From Dehalococcoidales bacterium (lineage in GTDB: Bacteria; Chloroflexota; Dehalococcoidia; Dehalococcoidales; UBA5760): a stretch of 5,966 nt of DNA. Position 1 is the stretch's first letter, and each line of letters opens with the position of its first letter. Below are positions 1 to 5,493 of the stretch, piece after piece. The stretch spans positions 1-5,966 of the forward strand of contig JAQTTS010000137.1 in the NCBI GenBank assembly GCA_028710655.1, given 5' to 3'. The notes beneath the pieces are model-generated. The model had not been told where the DNA came from. It saw only the letters and a program-made list of their open reading frames with translations, and made no database searches. A program made the position numbers and the translations under genes.

Positions 1-859
1 CATCTCTCTGGCCAATTTCGGGCTTAAACCAGGCATCGAGCTCAGCAGCGGCTCTATGCTGACAGTCAGCTTCGAACAGACGGTCGTCAAGAGCGAATTA
101 CAGGAAGAGCTGGCCAGCGCCGGCTATCCCAGCGCTCTGATTCAACAGACCGGAGAGGGTGGTTTCCTTATCCGCACCGAAGAACTCTCCAGCGAAGAAA
201 AAACAGCACTCGAGGAGGCCTTACAGGGTAGATTCGGAGCAACCACGGAATCGGAGTTTTACTCGGTATCACCGATGGTAGCTTCTGAGACAACACGTAA
301 TGCCGGCATTGCCATCGCGGTAGCCGCAGTCGGTATACTGCTTTACATCACCTGGGCATTCCGCAAAATGCCCAAACCATTCCGCTACGGTGCCTGCGCC
401 TTAATAGCTCTGGGACACGATGTCCTGGTAGCAATGGGGGTCTTCGCCGTTCTCGGCGGCCTGTTCGGCTGGGAGATTAACCTGATGTTTATTACCGGTA
501 TTCTGGCTGTCGTCGGCTACAGTGTCAACAACACCGTGGTTGTCTTTGACAGAATACGGGAGAATTTAAACCGGAGAGTCAGCACGGACTTCAAGACGGT
601 AGTAAACAACAGTATCGTCGAAACTATAAGCCGCTCCCTGAACACCAGTCTGACCACGCTTTTTGTCATCCTGGCCATGCTCCTCTTTGTCGGGGCATCA
701 ATTCAAAACTTTACCGTGGTAATGCTAATCGGTGTCATCGCAGGAACCTTCAGCTCAGTCTGCGTCGCCCCCAACCTGCTGGTAGTCTGGGAGGATGGAA
801 AGTGGAGCAGCCTTTTCAAACGGAATCCGCAACCGACCGCTGAAGCCAAGAAGAGCTGA
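1..859 (+). CDS. secF: Protein translocase subunit SecF (5' end outside window)
   Basis: SecF is the membrane partner of SecD. Together they use the proton gradient to pull preproteins out through SecYEG. The reading frame is open from base 2, and the residues before the first in-window Met (GLKPGIELSSGSM) match the start of the SecF periplasmic region, so the ATG at 56 is internal and the true start lies upstream. About 285 residues are visible. The periplasmic P4-type domain comes first, then about five membrane segments from roughly base 300 onward. Family signatures are ALGHDVLVAMGVFAVLGG (about 412-465) and VVGYSVNNTVVVFDRIREN (about 509-565). The usual acidic residue after GYSxN (Asp or Glu) is Asn here (codon 530-532). 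The protein ends with a short basic tail. secD is expected just upstream, but it is outside the window. No clear terminator follows the stop. Confidence 0.95.
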   Translation, partial: ISLANFGLKPGIELSSGSMLTVSFEQTVVKSELQEELASAGYPSALIQQTGEGGFLIRTEELSSEEKTALEEALQGRFGATTESEFYSVSPMVASETTRNAGIAIAVAAVGILLYITWAFRKMPKPFRYGACALIALGHDVLVAMGVFAVLGGLFGWEINLMFITGILAVVGYSVNNTVVVFDRIRENLNRRVSTDFKTVVNNSIVETISRSLNTSLTTLFVILAMLLFVGASIQNFTVVMLIGVIAGTFSSVCVAPNLLVVWEDGKWSSLFKRNPQPTAEAKKS

Positions 860-939
860 CGCAGCACAGATTTACCCTCTCATATAGCGGCAGCAAGTCC
901 AACTATCAGGTGATTGACTTCCACAACCGTGTGGATTAA

Positions 940-958
940 CCCCTTTAGTAAAAAGGGG
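940..958 (+). promoter_or_regulatory. Hairpin covering the Shine-Dalgarno of the DUF5679 gene
   Basis: CCCCTTT (940-946) is complementary to AAAGGGG (952-958), with a 5-nt loop. The G-run at 955-961 is the only ribosome binding site for the ATG at 966, so this stem would hide it. A smaller hairpin (CCACA 921-925 with TGTGG 930-934) lies just upstream. The hairpin lacks a T-run, so it is not a standard terminator for secF. A role in limiting translation is inferred. Confidence 0.4.
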
Positions 959-965
959 GGGCCAG

Positions 966-1106
966 ATGCAGGCTTATTGTGTAAAGTGCCGCGCCAAGTG
1001 GGAGATGAAGGACGCCAAGGCGATAACCATGAAGAACGGGAGACCGGCAACTCAGGGCATATGCCCCAGATGCGGTACCAAGATGTTCCGAATAGGAAAA
1101 CGCTAA
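966..1106 (+). CDS. DUF5679-type small zinc-ribbon protein, 46 aa
   Basis: The product starts MQAYCVKCRAKWEM and ends GTKMFRIGKR. It has two CxxC knuckles, C5-x2-C8 and C33-x2-C36, which suit one zinc ion. I recognise the sequence style (AYCVKCRAK, a central TMKNGRPATQG, ICPRCGTKMFRIGK) as DUF5679, a small family of unknown function seen in Chloroflexota and other bacteria. The length matches the family, so the gene appears complete. The start is chosen for the G-rich Shine-Dalgarno at 955-961, 4 nt before the ATG. A longer open frame in another register (914-1231) overlaps it but has no family resemblance. The gene lies 106 bp after secF on the same strand and may be read from the same transcript. 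It faces the deacetylase gene tail to tail. Nucleic-acid binding is typical of such ribbons but not shown here. Confidence 0.85.
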   Translation: MQAYCVKCRAKWEMKDAKAITMKNGRPATQGICPRCGTKMFRIGKR

Positions 1107-1184
1107 GGCCGAAGAGAAGTAGGAAAAACTTTCAAAGCAATCCCTTCAATCTAACCTTAGAACCCATCTACCCCCACAGACTTT

Positions 1185-2231
1185 TTACGGTAGGTTATGT
1201 ATCTTTTTTATCTGTGCAACGAGGGAAGTAATATCCGGCGGCTTGAATCCGCGCATCTTAAAGCCGGGTTGCGGCTGCCCCAGTGGGTCTTTGATATCAG
1301 GGTGACCCAGGAGCACATCAAAGGTAGCTCTGACCGAAGCCGCCAGAGAATCAAGGGGATAGCCCCCTTCCAGGGCAAAGACAAGTCGGCCGTCACATAA
1401 CTCATCAGCCAGTCCTTTGATAACCCTTGCCATCCGGGCAAAGCCGGTGACGCTCACCCCCATCATGGCCAGTTTCTCCGACCAGTGCGCATCATAGCCC
1501 GCCGAGACCAGAATAAGCTGGGGGGCAAAGCGCCTGACCGCCGGGACGACTACATGCTCAAAAGCATACAGGTACTCGTCATCGCAACTGCCAGCCGGTA
1601 GCGGTATATTGATTGTGGTCCCCTTGCCATCCCCACTGCCGGTCTCTTCCATAGTACCTGTTCCCGGATAGAGAGGAGACTCGTGAACCGAAATATAGAG
1701 CACCCGCGGTTCCTCATAAAAGATGTCCTGGGTACCGTTACCGTGGTGCACATCGAAATCGATAATAGCGATACGTTCTAAGCCATATCTGCTCTGAACA
1801 TACCTGGTCGCAATAGCTACATTATTAAACAGACAGAAGCCCATCGCCTGATTGGATGTGGCATGGTGTCCCGGGGGCCTGACCAGGGCAAATACGCTGC
1901 CGCCACTATCCAGGACTACCTCAGTGGCCCTGATCAGGCCGCCGGCAGCATAGAGAGCCGCCCGGTGGGATTCCGCCGACATCACAGTATCGGAGTCCAG
2001 CCAACCCCCACCCTGCTTTGCCATAATCTGAATGCGGGCGATAAGTTCAGGCGAATGTACTAGGGCCACCTCGTCGGCAGTAGCCGCCCTCGGTCTGATA
2101 TATTCAAGCTGCTCCTTAAGCCCGCTTTCTTCCAGACAGGTCATAATTGCTACCAGCCGCCGGGCATTTTCAACATGCTGGCCGGTATCATGCTCCAGAT
2201 AGACAGGATCATAAACATAACCAACACTCAT
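1185..2231 (-). CDS. Histone deacetylase family protein (AcuC / acetylpolyamine amidohydrolase-like)
   Basis: This is a zinc hydrolase of the arginase/deacetylase fold that removes acetyl groups from lysine side chains or acetylated polyamines. In bacteria it is usually cytoplasmic. Visible catalytic parts in the 348-aa product are RPPGHH at 118-123 (the His-His charge-relay pair), DFDVHHGNGT at 158-167 (zinc ligands Asp160 and His162), SAGYDAH at 243-249 (zinc ligand Asp247) and LEGGY at 287-291 (Tyr291, the transition-state tyrosine). All are intact. The length is typical of the bacterial class II-like group. The ATG at 2231 is preferred over an in-frame GTG at 2240 because AAGGTGG lies 5 nt upstream of it and overlaps that GTG. 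The gene lies 72 bp downstream of the LysE-type exporter on the same strand, probably in one transcript. The substrate cannot be told from sequence; AcuC-like control of acetyl-CoA synthetase is one possibility. Confidence 0.93.
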   Translation of the reverse strand: MSVGYVYDPVYLEHDTGQHVENARRLVAIMTCLEESGLKEQLEYIRPRAATADEVALVHSPELIARIQIMAKQGGGWLDSDTVMSAESHRAALYAAGGLIRATEVVLDSGGSVFALVRPPGHHATSNQAMGFCLFNNVAIATRYVQSRYGLERIAIIDFDVHHGNGTQDIFYEEPRVLYISVHESPLYPGTGTMEETGSGDGKGTTINIPLPAGSCDDEYLYAFEHVVVPAVRRFAPQLILVSAGYDAHWSEKLAMMGVSVTGFARMARVIKGLADELCDGRLVFALEGGYPLDSLAASVRATFDVLLGHPDIKDPLGQPQPGFKMRGFKPPDITSLVAQIKKIHNLP

Positions 2232-2303
2232 GACTACCACCTTTCATCAAACAATCGATTTCCCGATATCTGACACAGCATCCTATAGATAATAATGTAA
2301 CGT

Positions 2304-2915
2304 CTAAACTACCAACCTCAAGCCCGACGAGAGAAACCAGCCGCCGAAGCCGATAAGCAACAGGCTGCAGGCAATAAGCAGACCCGCCTGCACCTTGCCC
2401 CCCCAGAGCGATTTGGTCCGGTAGACAAGAATGGAAATAAAAGCGAGCCAACCGAAATCACAAAGCAGATGCACGATAATCAGCAGGGCAAACCCGATCA
2501 ACCCAAAAGTCAGGGACTTCATGATGAGCATGCTGCCCACGGCTGCCCACCACAGGAAAAAAAGCGGGTTTAGCAGGCTGGTAGCCACTCCGGCTATCAC
2601 CGATCGGTGATGTACTTCCCTATCTCTTTCTACTACACTGCCCCTCTTACGGAACATATTGATGCCCATCCAGATCAAGATAGCCCCACCCACCAGGTAC
2701 AGGGTAACCTGGACCGGCTCTCTTTCGAAGAAACGCCCGAAGCCGAAGTATATCAGCAGCATCAAGGGGACTTCGACAATCGCGTGGCCCAGCGCTATCT
2801 TTAAACCGACAAACTGCGACCGATAACTTCTGGCCACAGTGACGGCAAACGCAGGGCCAGGCATCATAACCCCGGATATTGAGACCAGAGCAACACTGGA
2901 CAGAAACGGAAACAC
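2304..2915 (-). CDS. LysE/RhtB family exporter
   Basis: This is a small inner-membrane exporter of the LysE superfamily, which moves amino acids or related small molecules out of the cell. The 203-aa product has the usual length and about six hydrophobic segments. The family motif near the N terminus is intact (SGVMMPGPAFAVTVARS, residues 14-30, with the conserved PGP). A second conserved region, SLLNPLFFLWW, follows mid-protein, matching the 'NPK/NPL' region after the cytoplasmic loop. That loop is basic and charged (RKRGSVVERDREVHHRS). The start is GTG at 2915, supported by TAAGG 7 nt upstream and by the family N terminus beginning only a few residues before the first helix. It is the first gene of a probable two-gene unit with the deacetylase-family gene. 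The substrate is unknown. Confidence 0.88.
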   Translation of the reverse strand: MFPFLSSVALVSISGVMMPGPAFAVTVARSYRSQFVGLKIALGHAIVEVPLMLLIYFGFGRFFEREPVQVTLYLVGGAILIWMGINMFRKRGSVVERDREVHHRSVIAGVATSLLNPLFFLWWAAVGSMLIMKSLTFGLIGFALLIIVHLLCDFGWLAFISILVYRTKSLWGGKVQAGLLIACSLLLIGFGGWFLSSGLRLVV

Positions 2916-2981
2916 AAAAATACCTTAATTTAAGAGAGGGGATAAATTTCTCGCATTAAAGATAATAAATTTTCGTCTTTT

Positions 2982-2990
2982 ATTATAACA
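2982..2990 (-). promoter_or_regulatory. Extended -10 promoter for the exporter/deacetylase unit
   Basis: On the minus strand the sequence reads TGTTATAAT, a perfect -10 hexamer (ATTATA on the plus strand at 2982-2987) with the TGn extension. The -35 position is weak (GTGAGT at 17 bp), which is normal for extended -10 promoters. Transcription would start near 2975, leaving a leader of about 60 nt before the GTG at 2915. It is divergent from the plus-strand promoter at 3036. Confidence 0.55.
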
Positions 2991-3035
2991 CCGATTAATC
3001 GTAAACTCACCTCCAGACCGACCGGCAGCACCCTC

Positions 3036-3065
3036 TTGACAATTGACGGATAATTTGATTATATA
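3036..3065 (+). promoter_or_regulatory. Sigma70-type promoter of the structured RNA
   Basis: A perfect -35 TTGACA (3036-3041) is followed 18 bp later by TATATA (3060-3065); an overlapping alternative is TTATAT with a 17-bp spacer. The start would fall near 3072. Nothing but the structured RNA and a 30-codon ORF lies between here and the intrinsic terminator ending at 3355, so promoter and terminator frame one short transcript of about 285 nt. Confidence 0.6.
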
Positions 3066-3129
3066 AAACTAGAGGCCTAGCAGAGCCTGACGGATTCTAC
3101 CTAAGGAGGTGTGCTATGGGGCTTCATGA

Positions 3130-3317
3130 GAGATACGGAGTTTGGCAGGTTGACAAGTGGTGCCCCGTAAAGACGGGGCGGACGGAACTCAGACCTGGCT
3201 TGAGTTAGCGAAATGGGGTAGCCTCCAAGAGAGGTCCCGCTGCGGCGAAGGTAACCGTAAGTGAGTTGGGTTTGAGGATCGACCGGGTGGTGAAGTTAGG
3301 AGATACAGGAAACCACA
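3130..3317 (+). ncRNA. Structured non-coding RNA, resembles HEARO / IscB omega-RNA, without an IscB gene
   Basis: Seen directly: a compact set of stems in a stretch with no long ORF. GCCCCGT (3162-3168) pairs with ACGGGGC (3173-3179) around AAAG. AACTCA (3186-3191) pairs with TGAGTT (3201-3206). GGG-CCTC (3216-3225) pairs with GAGG-CCC (3231-3238). ACCAC (3312-3316) can pair with GTGGT at 3157-3161 or 3287-3291. Known: HEARO RNAs, found in Chloroflexota such as Ktedonobacter and in cyanobacteria, carry a hairpin like CCCGU-AAAG-ACGGG, are said to sit just after ATGA or GTGA, and serve as the omega-RNA guide of IscB. Here ATGA is at 3126-3129, directly before the proposed start. Inferred: the family name, from remembered features and not from a covariance search. 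No HNH/RuvC ORF follows, so this would be a solo element. The RNA is flanked by its own promoter and terminator. It lacks the RNase P, tmRNA and SRP signatures I know; another unrecognised RNA family remains possible. Confidence 0.55.
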
Positions 3318-3355
3318 AAGTGGAGGGTGCTGGAAGAAGTATCCTCCACTTTTTT
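3318..3355 (+). terminator. Strong intrinsic terminator of the structured RNA
   Basis: AAGTGGAGGGTGCT (3318-3331) pairs with AGTATCCTCCACTT (3338-3351) around GGAAGA, giving 14 pairs including two G-U. A run of six T follows (3350-3355). The T-run is on the plus strand; read from the other side the stem is followed only by TTTGTGG, so any stop of the minus-strand operon here would be weak. Confidence 0.85.
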
Positions 3356-3393
3356 ATGGAATATGGCAGAGTCCCGAATATAGAACGATCTGG

Positions 3394-4080
3394 CTAAACG
3401 TCTTTATCCTGCGTTTGTTCCTTAGTCTGCTCTTTCCCTTTATCCTGCTCCGGCTCCGCTTTCTGCTCCGAGCGGGTTTCGCGGTCTCTAAGCCAGCGCC
3501 CAATCTCGTCAAGTGCTGGGGGAGATACATAGAACACCTGGATATCCCGGGGAAATTGAATCTGGTGTCCCTCCCTCATAAACAGTATCCCGATTTCATC
3601 CGCCTTAAGCGTCTCGTCAATATGACTGGCGATATATTCATTCCTCTTTTTGCTCACCTCGGCATAAGACTGGTAAACCCGGTTGAATACTCCCTGGTTT
3701 TGCAGCCCGATGGCCAGACACCGGCTCCAGTCCATCATCTCCGTTAAAATCCCATCCTCTTCAGCGGCTTCCATCTGCGCCCCTTTGTCCAGCCTGTTCT
3801 TCACCACCTGATAGCTCTTATCGCTGAAGTCCCTTACCATCTTGACCCCATCATCACCGCCCGCCGGGACCAACTCATGGTATATCCTGTTTATTTTACC
3901 CAGCTTTAACTCGAGAGCACCCAACTGGTCCTCGACCTGGCTCCAATACCGGTTAAATTTATCGAGATAGTCATCGGGAGAATCCTTGCCGCAGTAAACA
4001 AGGGGCACAAAATACAGCTTTCTCCCCTCTTTGAACTCTTCAACTAAGGGCCTCTCAACCTGCCCAAGCTCTTCAGACAT
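3394..4080 (-). CDS. Hypothetical protein, 228 aa, soluble, function unknown
   Basis: I do not recognise a named family with confidence. The product has no signal peptide or membrane segment. After a short start (MSEELGQVERPLVEEFKEGRKLYFVPLVYCG) comes a largely helical, charged middle (residues 35-160). Next is a compact conserved-looking block at 161-200 (DEIGILFMREGHQIQFPRDI, then a PPALDEIGRWLRDRE segment). The tail at 201-228 is a low-complexity Glu/Gln/Lys stretch that is probably disordered. No catalytic motif is evident. The start ATG at 4080 has a good GGAGG 5-6 nt upstream. The gene lies 48 bp after the sugar-nucleotide gene on the same strand, so the two are probably co-transcribed, which does not by itself say what it does. 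The 161-200 block, an acidic-hydrophobic 'DEIGILF' strand followed by a 'PPALDEI' turn, is the best seed for a profile search. Confidence 0.85.
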   Translation of the reverse strand: MSEELGQVERPLVEEFKEGRKLYFVPLVYCGKDSPDDYLDKFNRYWSQVEDQLGALELKLGKINRIYHELVPAGGDDGVKMVRDFSDKSYQVVKNRLDKGAQMEAAEEDGILTEMMDWSRCLAIGLQNQGVFNRVYQSYAEVSKKRNEYIASHIDETLKADEIGILFMREGHQIQFPRDIQVFYVSPPALDEIGRWLRDRETRSEQKAEPEQDKGKEQTKEQTQDKDV

Positions 4081-4128
4081 CTGAACCTCCTCAAAACAGA
4101 CATTAAATCAACCGGGTCGCCGGACCGC

Positions 4129-5214
4129 TCAGTCAACCGCCAGATCTCTCTTGCCGAGCAACCCGTTCTCGTCTTTGGTTACGACACAGTCAGCGACCTG
4201 CTCACCATCCGCTATTTTGCAACCGGTGCCGATGATGCACCGTCTCAGCCCGGCACCAACGCCGACGTTGACACCGTCCCACAAGATAGCCTGCTCGACC
4301 ATAGCCCCCTCCCCGAGGCAGCACCCAGCGCCGATGACAACAGGCCCGGTAACAGATGCTCCCCGGTCAATCCGAACCCCGCTGCCGATTACCACCGGCC
4401 CGGTTACTCCGGCCGAAGGGTTAATAACCACATCCTTCTCACAGGAAATGCTCTCCCCGCCCAGACCCGGCATAAGATAACTGCTCATCTTGTTCCACAA
4501 AAGGTCTAAGTTCAAGCGTAAATACTTCTCCGGTGTCCCCATGTCAAGCCAGTAGCCGCTATCGGGGTAGCCGTATACCGGCTCACCGAGCTCAAGAAGG
4601 AGAGGAAAGAGGCCCCTCTCAAACATATAGCGGCGGTTAGGTGGAACATGCTCCAAAACCTCCGGCTCGACAATATAGGTGCCGGCATTTATCCAGTGGC
4701 TGGTGATACGCTCCGGGGCCGGTTTCTCAGTAAAACTCTTGACCCTGCCGTCACTATCAGTCTCAACCACCCCGAAGGCGGATGGGTCATCCACCCAGGA
4801 CAGAGCGATGGTCACTTTCGCTCTCCTGCTACGGTGGAAAGCAAACATACCGGTGATGTCAAGATCGGTGAAAATATCTCCGTTTAAGACGGCAAAGGTG
4901 CTGTCCAGATACCGCTCGGCGTTCTTTACCGCCCCGGCAGTGCCCAGCGGGTCATCCTCCACCGCATAGTTCAGCGATACCCCAATCCGGCTGCCGTTGC
5001 CAAGATAGCCCCGAATGGTTTCGGGAAGGTAGCTCAACGCCAGGGTAATATCACCAACCCCATATCCCTTAAGATAGCAGATGGTATGCTCCAAGAAGGG
5101 GTGATTCAGTACCGGCAGCATCGGCTTGGGCAGATAGAAGGTAAGCGGCTGGAGTCTTGTCCCCTGGCCGCCGACCAGAATCACCGCCTTAGACAGCATA
5201 TCCGTCTTCGACAT
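4129..5214 (-). CDS. NDP-sugar pyrophosphorylase, probably mannose-1-phosphate guanylyltransferase type
   Basis: This enzyme joins a sugar 1-phosphate to an NTP, giving an NDP-sugar and pyrophosphate in the cytoplasm for glycan or compatible-solute synthesis. In the 361-aa product the nucleotidyltransferase domain spans residues 8-240. It carries GGQGTRLQPLT at 15-25 (nucleotide and pyrophosphate binding), PKPMLPV at 29-35 (the lysine), GTAGA at 91-95, NGD at 111-113 (metal-binding Asp), FTEKP at 161-165, NAG at 176-178 and WLDMGTPEKY at 222-231. A left-handed beta-helix of hexapeptide repeats follows at about 262-345 (two VTGPVVIG copies are visible). This two-domain layout fits GDP-mannose pyrophosphorylase and related glucose-1-phosphate enzymes; the sugar and base are not certain. 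ATG 5214 is chosen because GGGAGG lies 7 nt upstream; an in-frame TTG at 5262 has no such site. It is the first gene of a unit with the 228-aa gene. Confidence 0.92.
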   Translation of the reverse strand: MSKTDMLSKAVILVGGQGTRLQPLTFYLPKPMLPVLNHPFLEHTICYLKGYGVGDITLALSYLPETIRGYLGNGSRIGVSLNYAVEDDPLGTAGAVKNAERYLDSTFAVLNGDIFTDLDITGMFAFHRSRRAKVTIALSWVDDPSAFGVVETDSDGRVKSFTEKPAPERITSHWINAGTYIVEPEVLEHVPPNRRYMFERGLFPLLLELGEPVYGYPDSGYWLDMGTPEKYLRLNLDLLWNKMSSYLMPGLGGESISCEKDVVINPSAGVTGPVVIGSGVRIDRGASVTGPVVIGAGCCLGEGAMVEQAILWDGVNVGVGAGLRRCIIGTGCKIADGEQVADCVVTKDENGLLGKRDLAVD

Positions 5215-5278
5215 TAGCCGGCCTCCCTCTGTCTGTGAATAACGTAAGGCGCACAGGTACAAGCAAACGCTCTATACT

Positions 5279-5308
5279 ATGATACACTCTAACGGCCTTT
5301 CCCGTCAC
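5279..5308 (-). promoter_or_regulatory. Possible promoter of the sugar-nucleotide operon
   Basis: On the minus strand GTGACG (plus 5303-5308) and TATCAT (plus 5279-5284) are separated by 18 bp. The matches are 4/6 and 5/6 to the sigma70 consensus. The start would lie near 5272, about 58 nt before the ATG at 5214. It is divergent from the plus-strand promoter at 5326. Confidence 0.35.
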
Positions 5309-5325
5309 CCACCGCATTTTGGATG

Positions 5326-5354
5326 TTGACAATTAATTAGAAAAGGGTTATAAT
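5326..5354 (+). promoter_or_regulatory. Consensus sigma70 promoter
   Basis: TTGACA (5326-5331), a 17-bp spacer and TATAAT (5349-5354) match the consensus at all 12 positions. Transcription would begin near 5361. The promoter drives a 128-nt leader with a possible attenuator, then the small zinc-ribbon gene. It is the strongest-looking promoter in the window. Confidence 0.85.
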
Positions 5355-5407
5355 CCTTTTTTGGTTTCCACGAAAATTAGCACCGAGCTTATAGAGACAT
5401 ACTATCT

Positions 5408-5458
5408 TAGAGCGTAATGGACTAGTTATCGGGAGGTAGCTCGTTATGCTCTATTTTT
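5408..5458 (+). terminator. Leader terminator / putative attenuator
   Basis: TAGAGCGTAA (5408-5417) pairs with TTATGCTCTA (5444-5453) with one G-U. Three further inner pairs are possible (5418-5420 with 5441-5443, two of them G-U). Five T follow at 5454-5458. It lies inside the leader between the consensus promoter and the zinc-ribbon gene. An upstream segment CGAGCT (5384-5389) is perfectly complementary to AGCTCG (5438-5443), and ATAGAG (5391-5396) to CTCTAT (5449-5454). Either pairing would break the terminator stem, the layout expected of an attenuator. The regulatory signal is unknown. Confidence 0.5.
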
Positions 5459-5493
5459 GTGTGATTAATGGAGGTTTAGTAACTGTAAAATGA
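5446..5493 (+). CDS. Possible 15-aa leader peptide, coupled to the zinc-ribbon gene
   Basis: The ORF MLYFCVINGGLVTVK begins at ATG 5446 with GGGAGG (5431-5436) 9 nt upstream. Its TGA (5491-5493) overlaps the ATG (5490-5492) of the next gene as ATGA, a classic arrangement for translational coupling. The Shine-Dalgarno lies in the loop of the putative terminator and the start codon in its 3' arm, so translation and the hairpin exclude each other. There is no run of one regulatory amino acid. The function is inferred only from position. Confidence 0.4.
   Translation: MLYFCVINGGLVTVK

Noticed and set aside
1107..1184. Terminator between the convergent DUF5679 and deacetylase genes
   Set aside because: T- and A-runs are present but no stem of useful length was found on either strand.
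914..1231. 105-aa plus-strand ORF overlapping the DUF5679 gene
   Set aside because: Low-complexity, family-less product; the 46-aa ORF in another frame has matched cysteine knuckles, a Shine-Dalgarno and family resemblance.
2209..2451. 80-aa minus-strand ORF across the exporter's 3' end and the gap before the deacetylase gene
   Set aside because: Out-of-frame shadow of the exporter gene with no Shine-Dalgarno or family features.
3072..3355. RNase P RNA, tmRNA, SRP RNA or group II intron as the identity of the structured RNA
   Set aside because: None of their hallmark motifs is present: no RNase P core GAGGAAAGUCC, no tRNA-like end, no SRP GGAA-loop helix 8 motif, no intron domain V.
4151..4480. 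109-aa plus-strand Pro/Thr/Ser-rich ORF
   Set aside because: Antisense shadow of the hexapeptide-repeat region of the pyrophosphorylase; its composition reflects the repeat codons.
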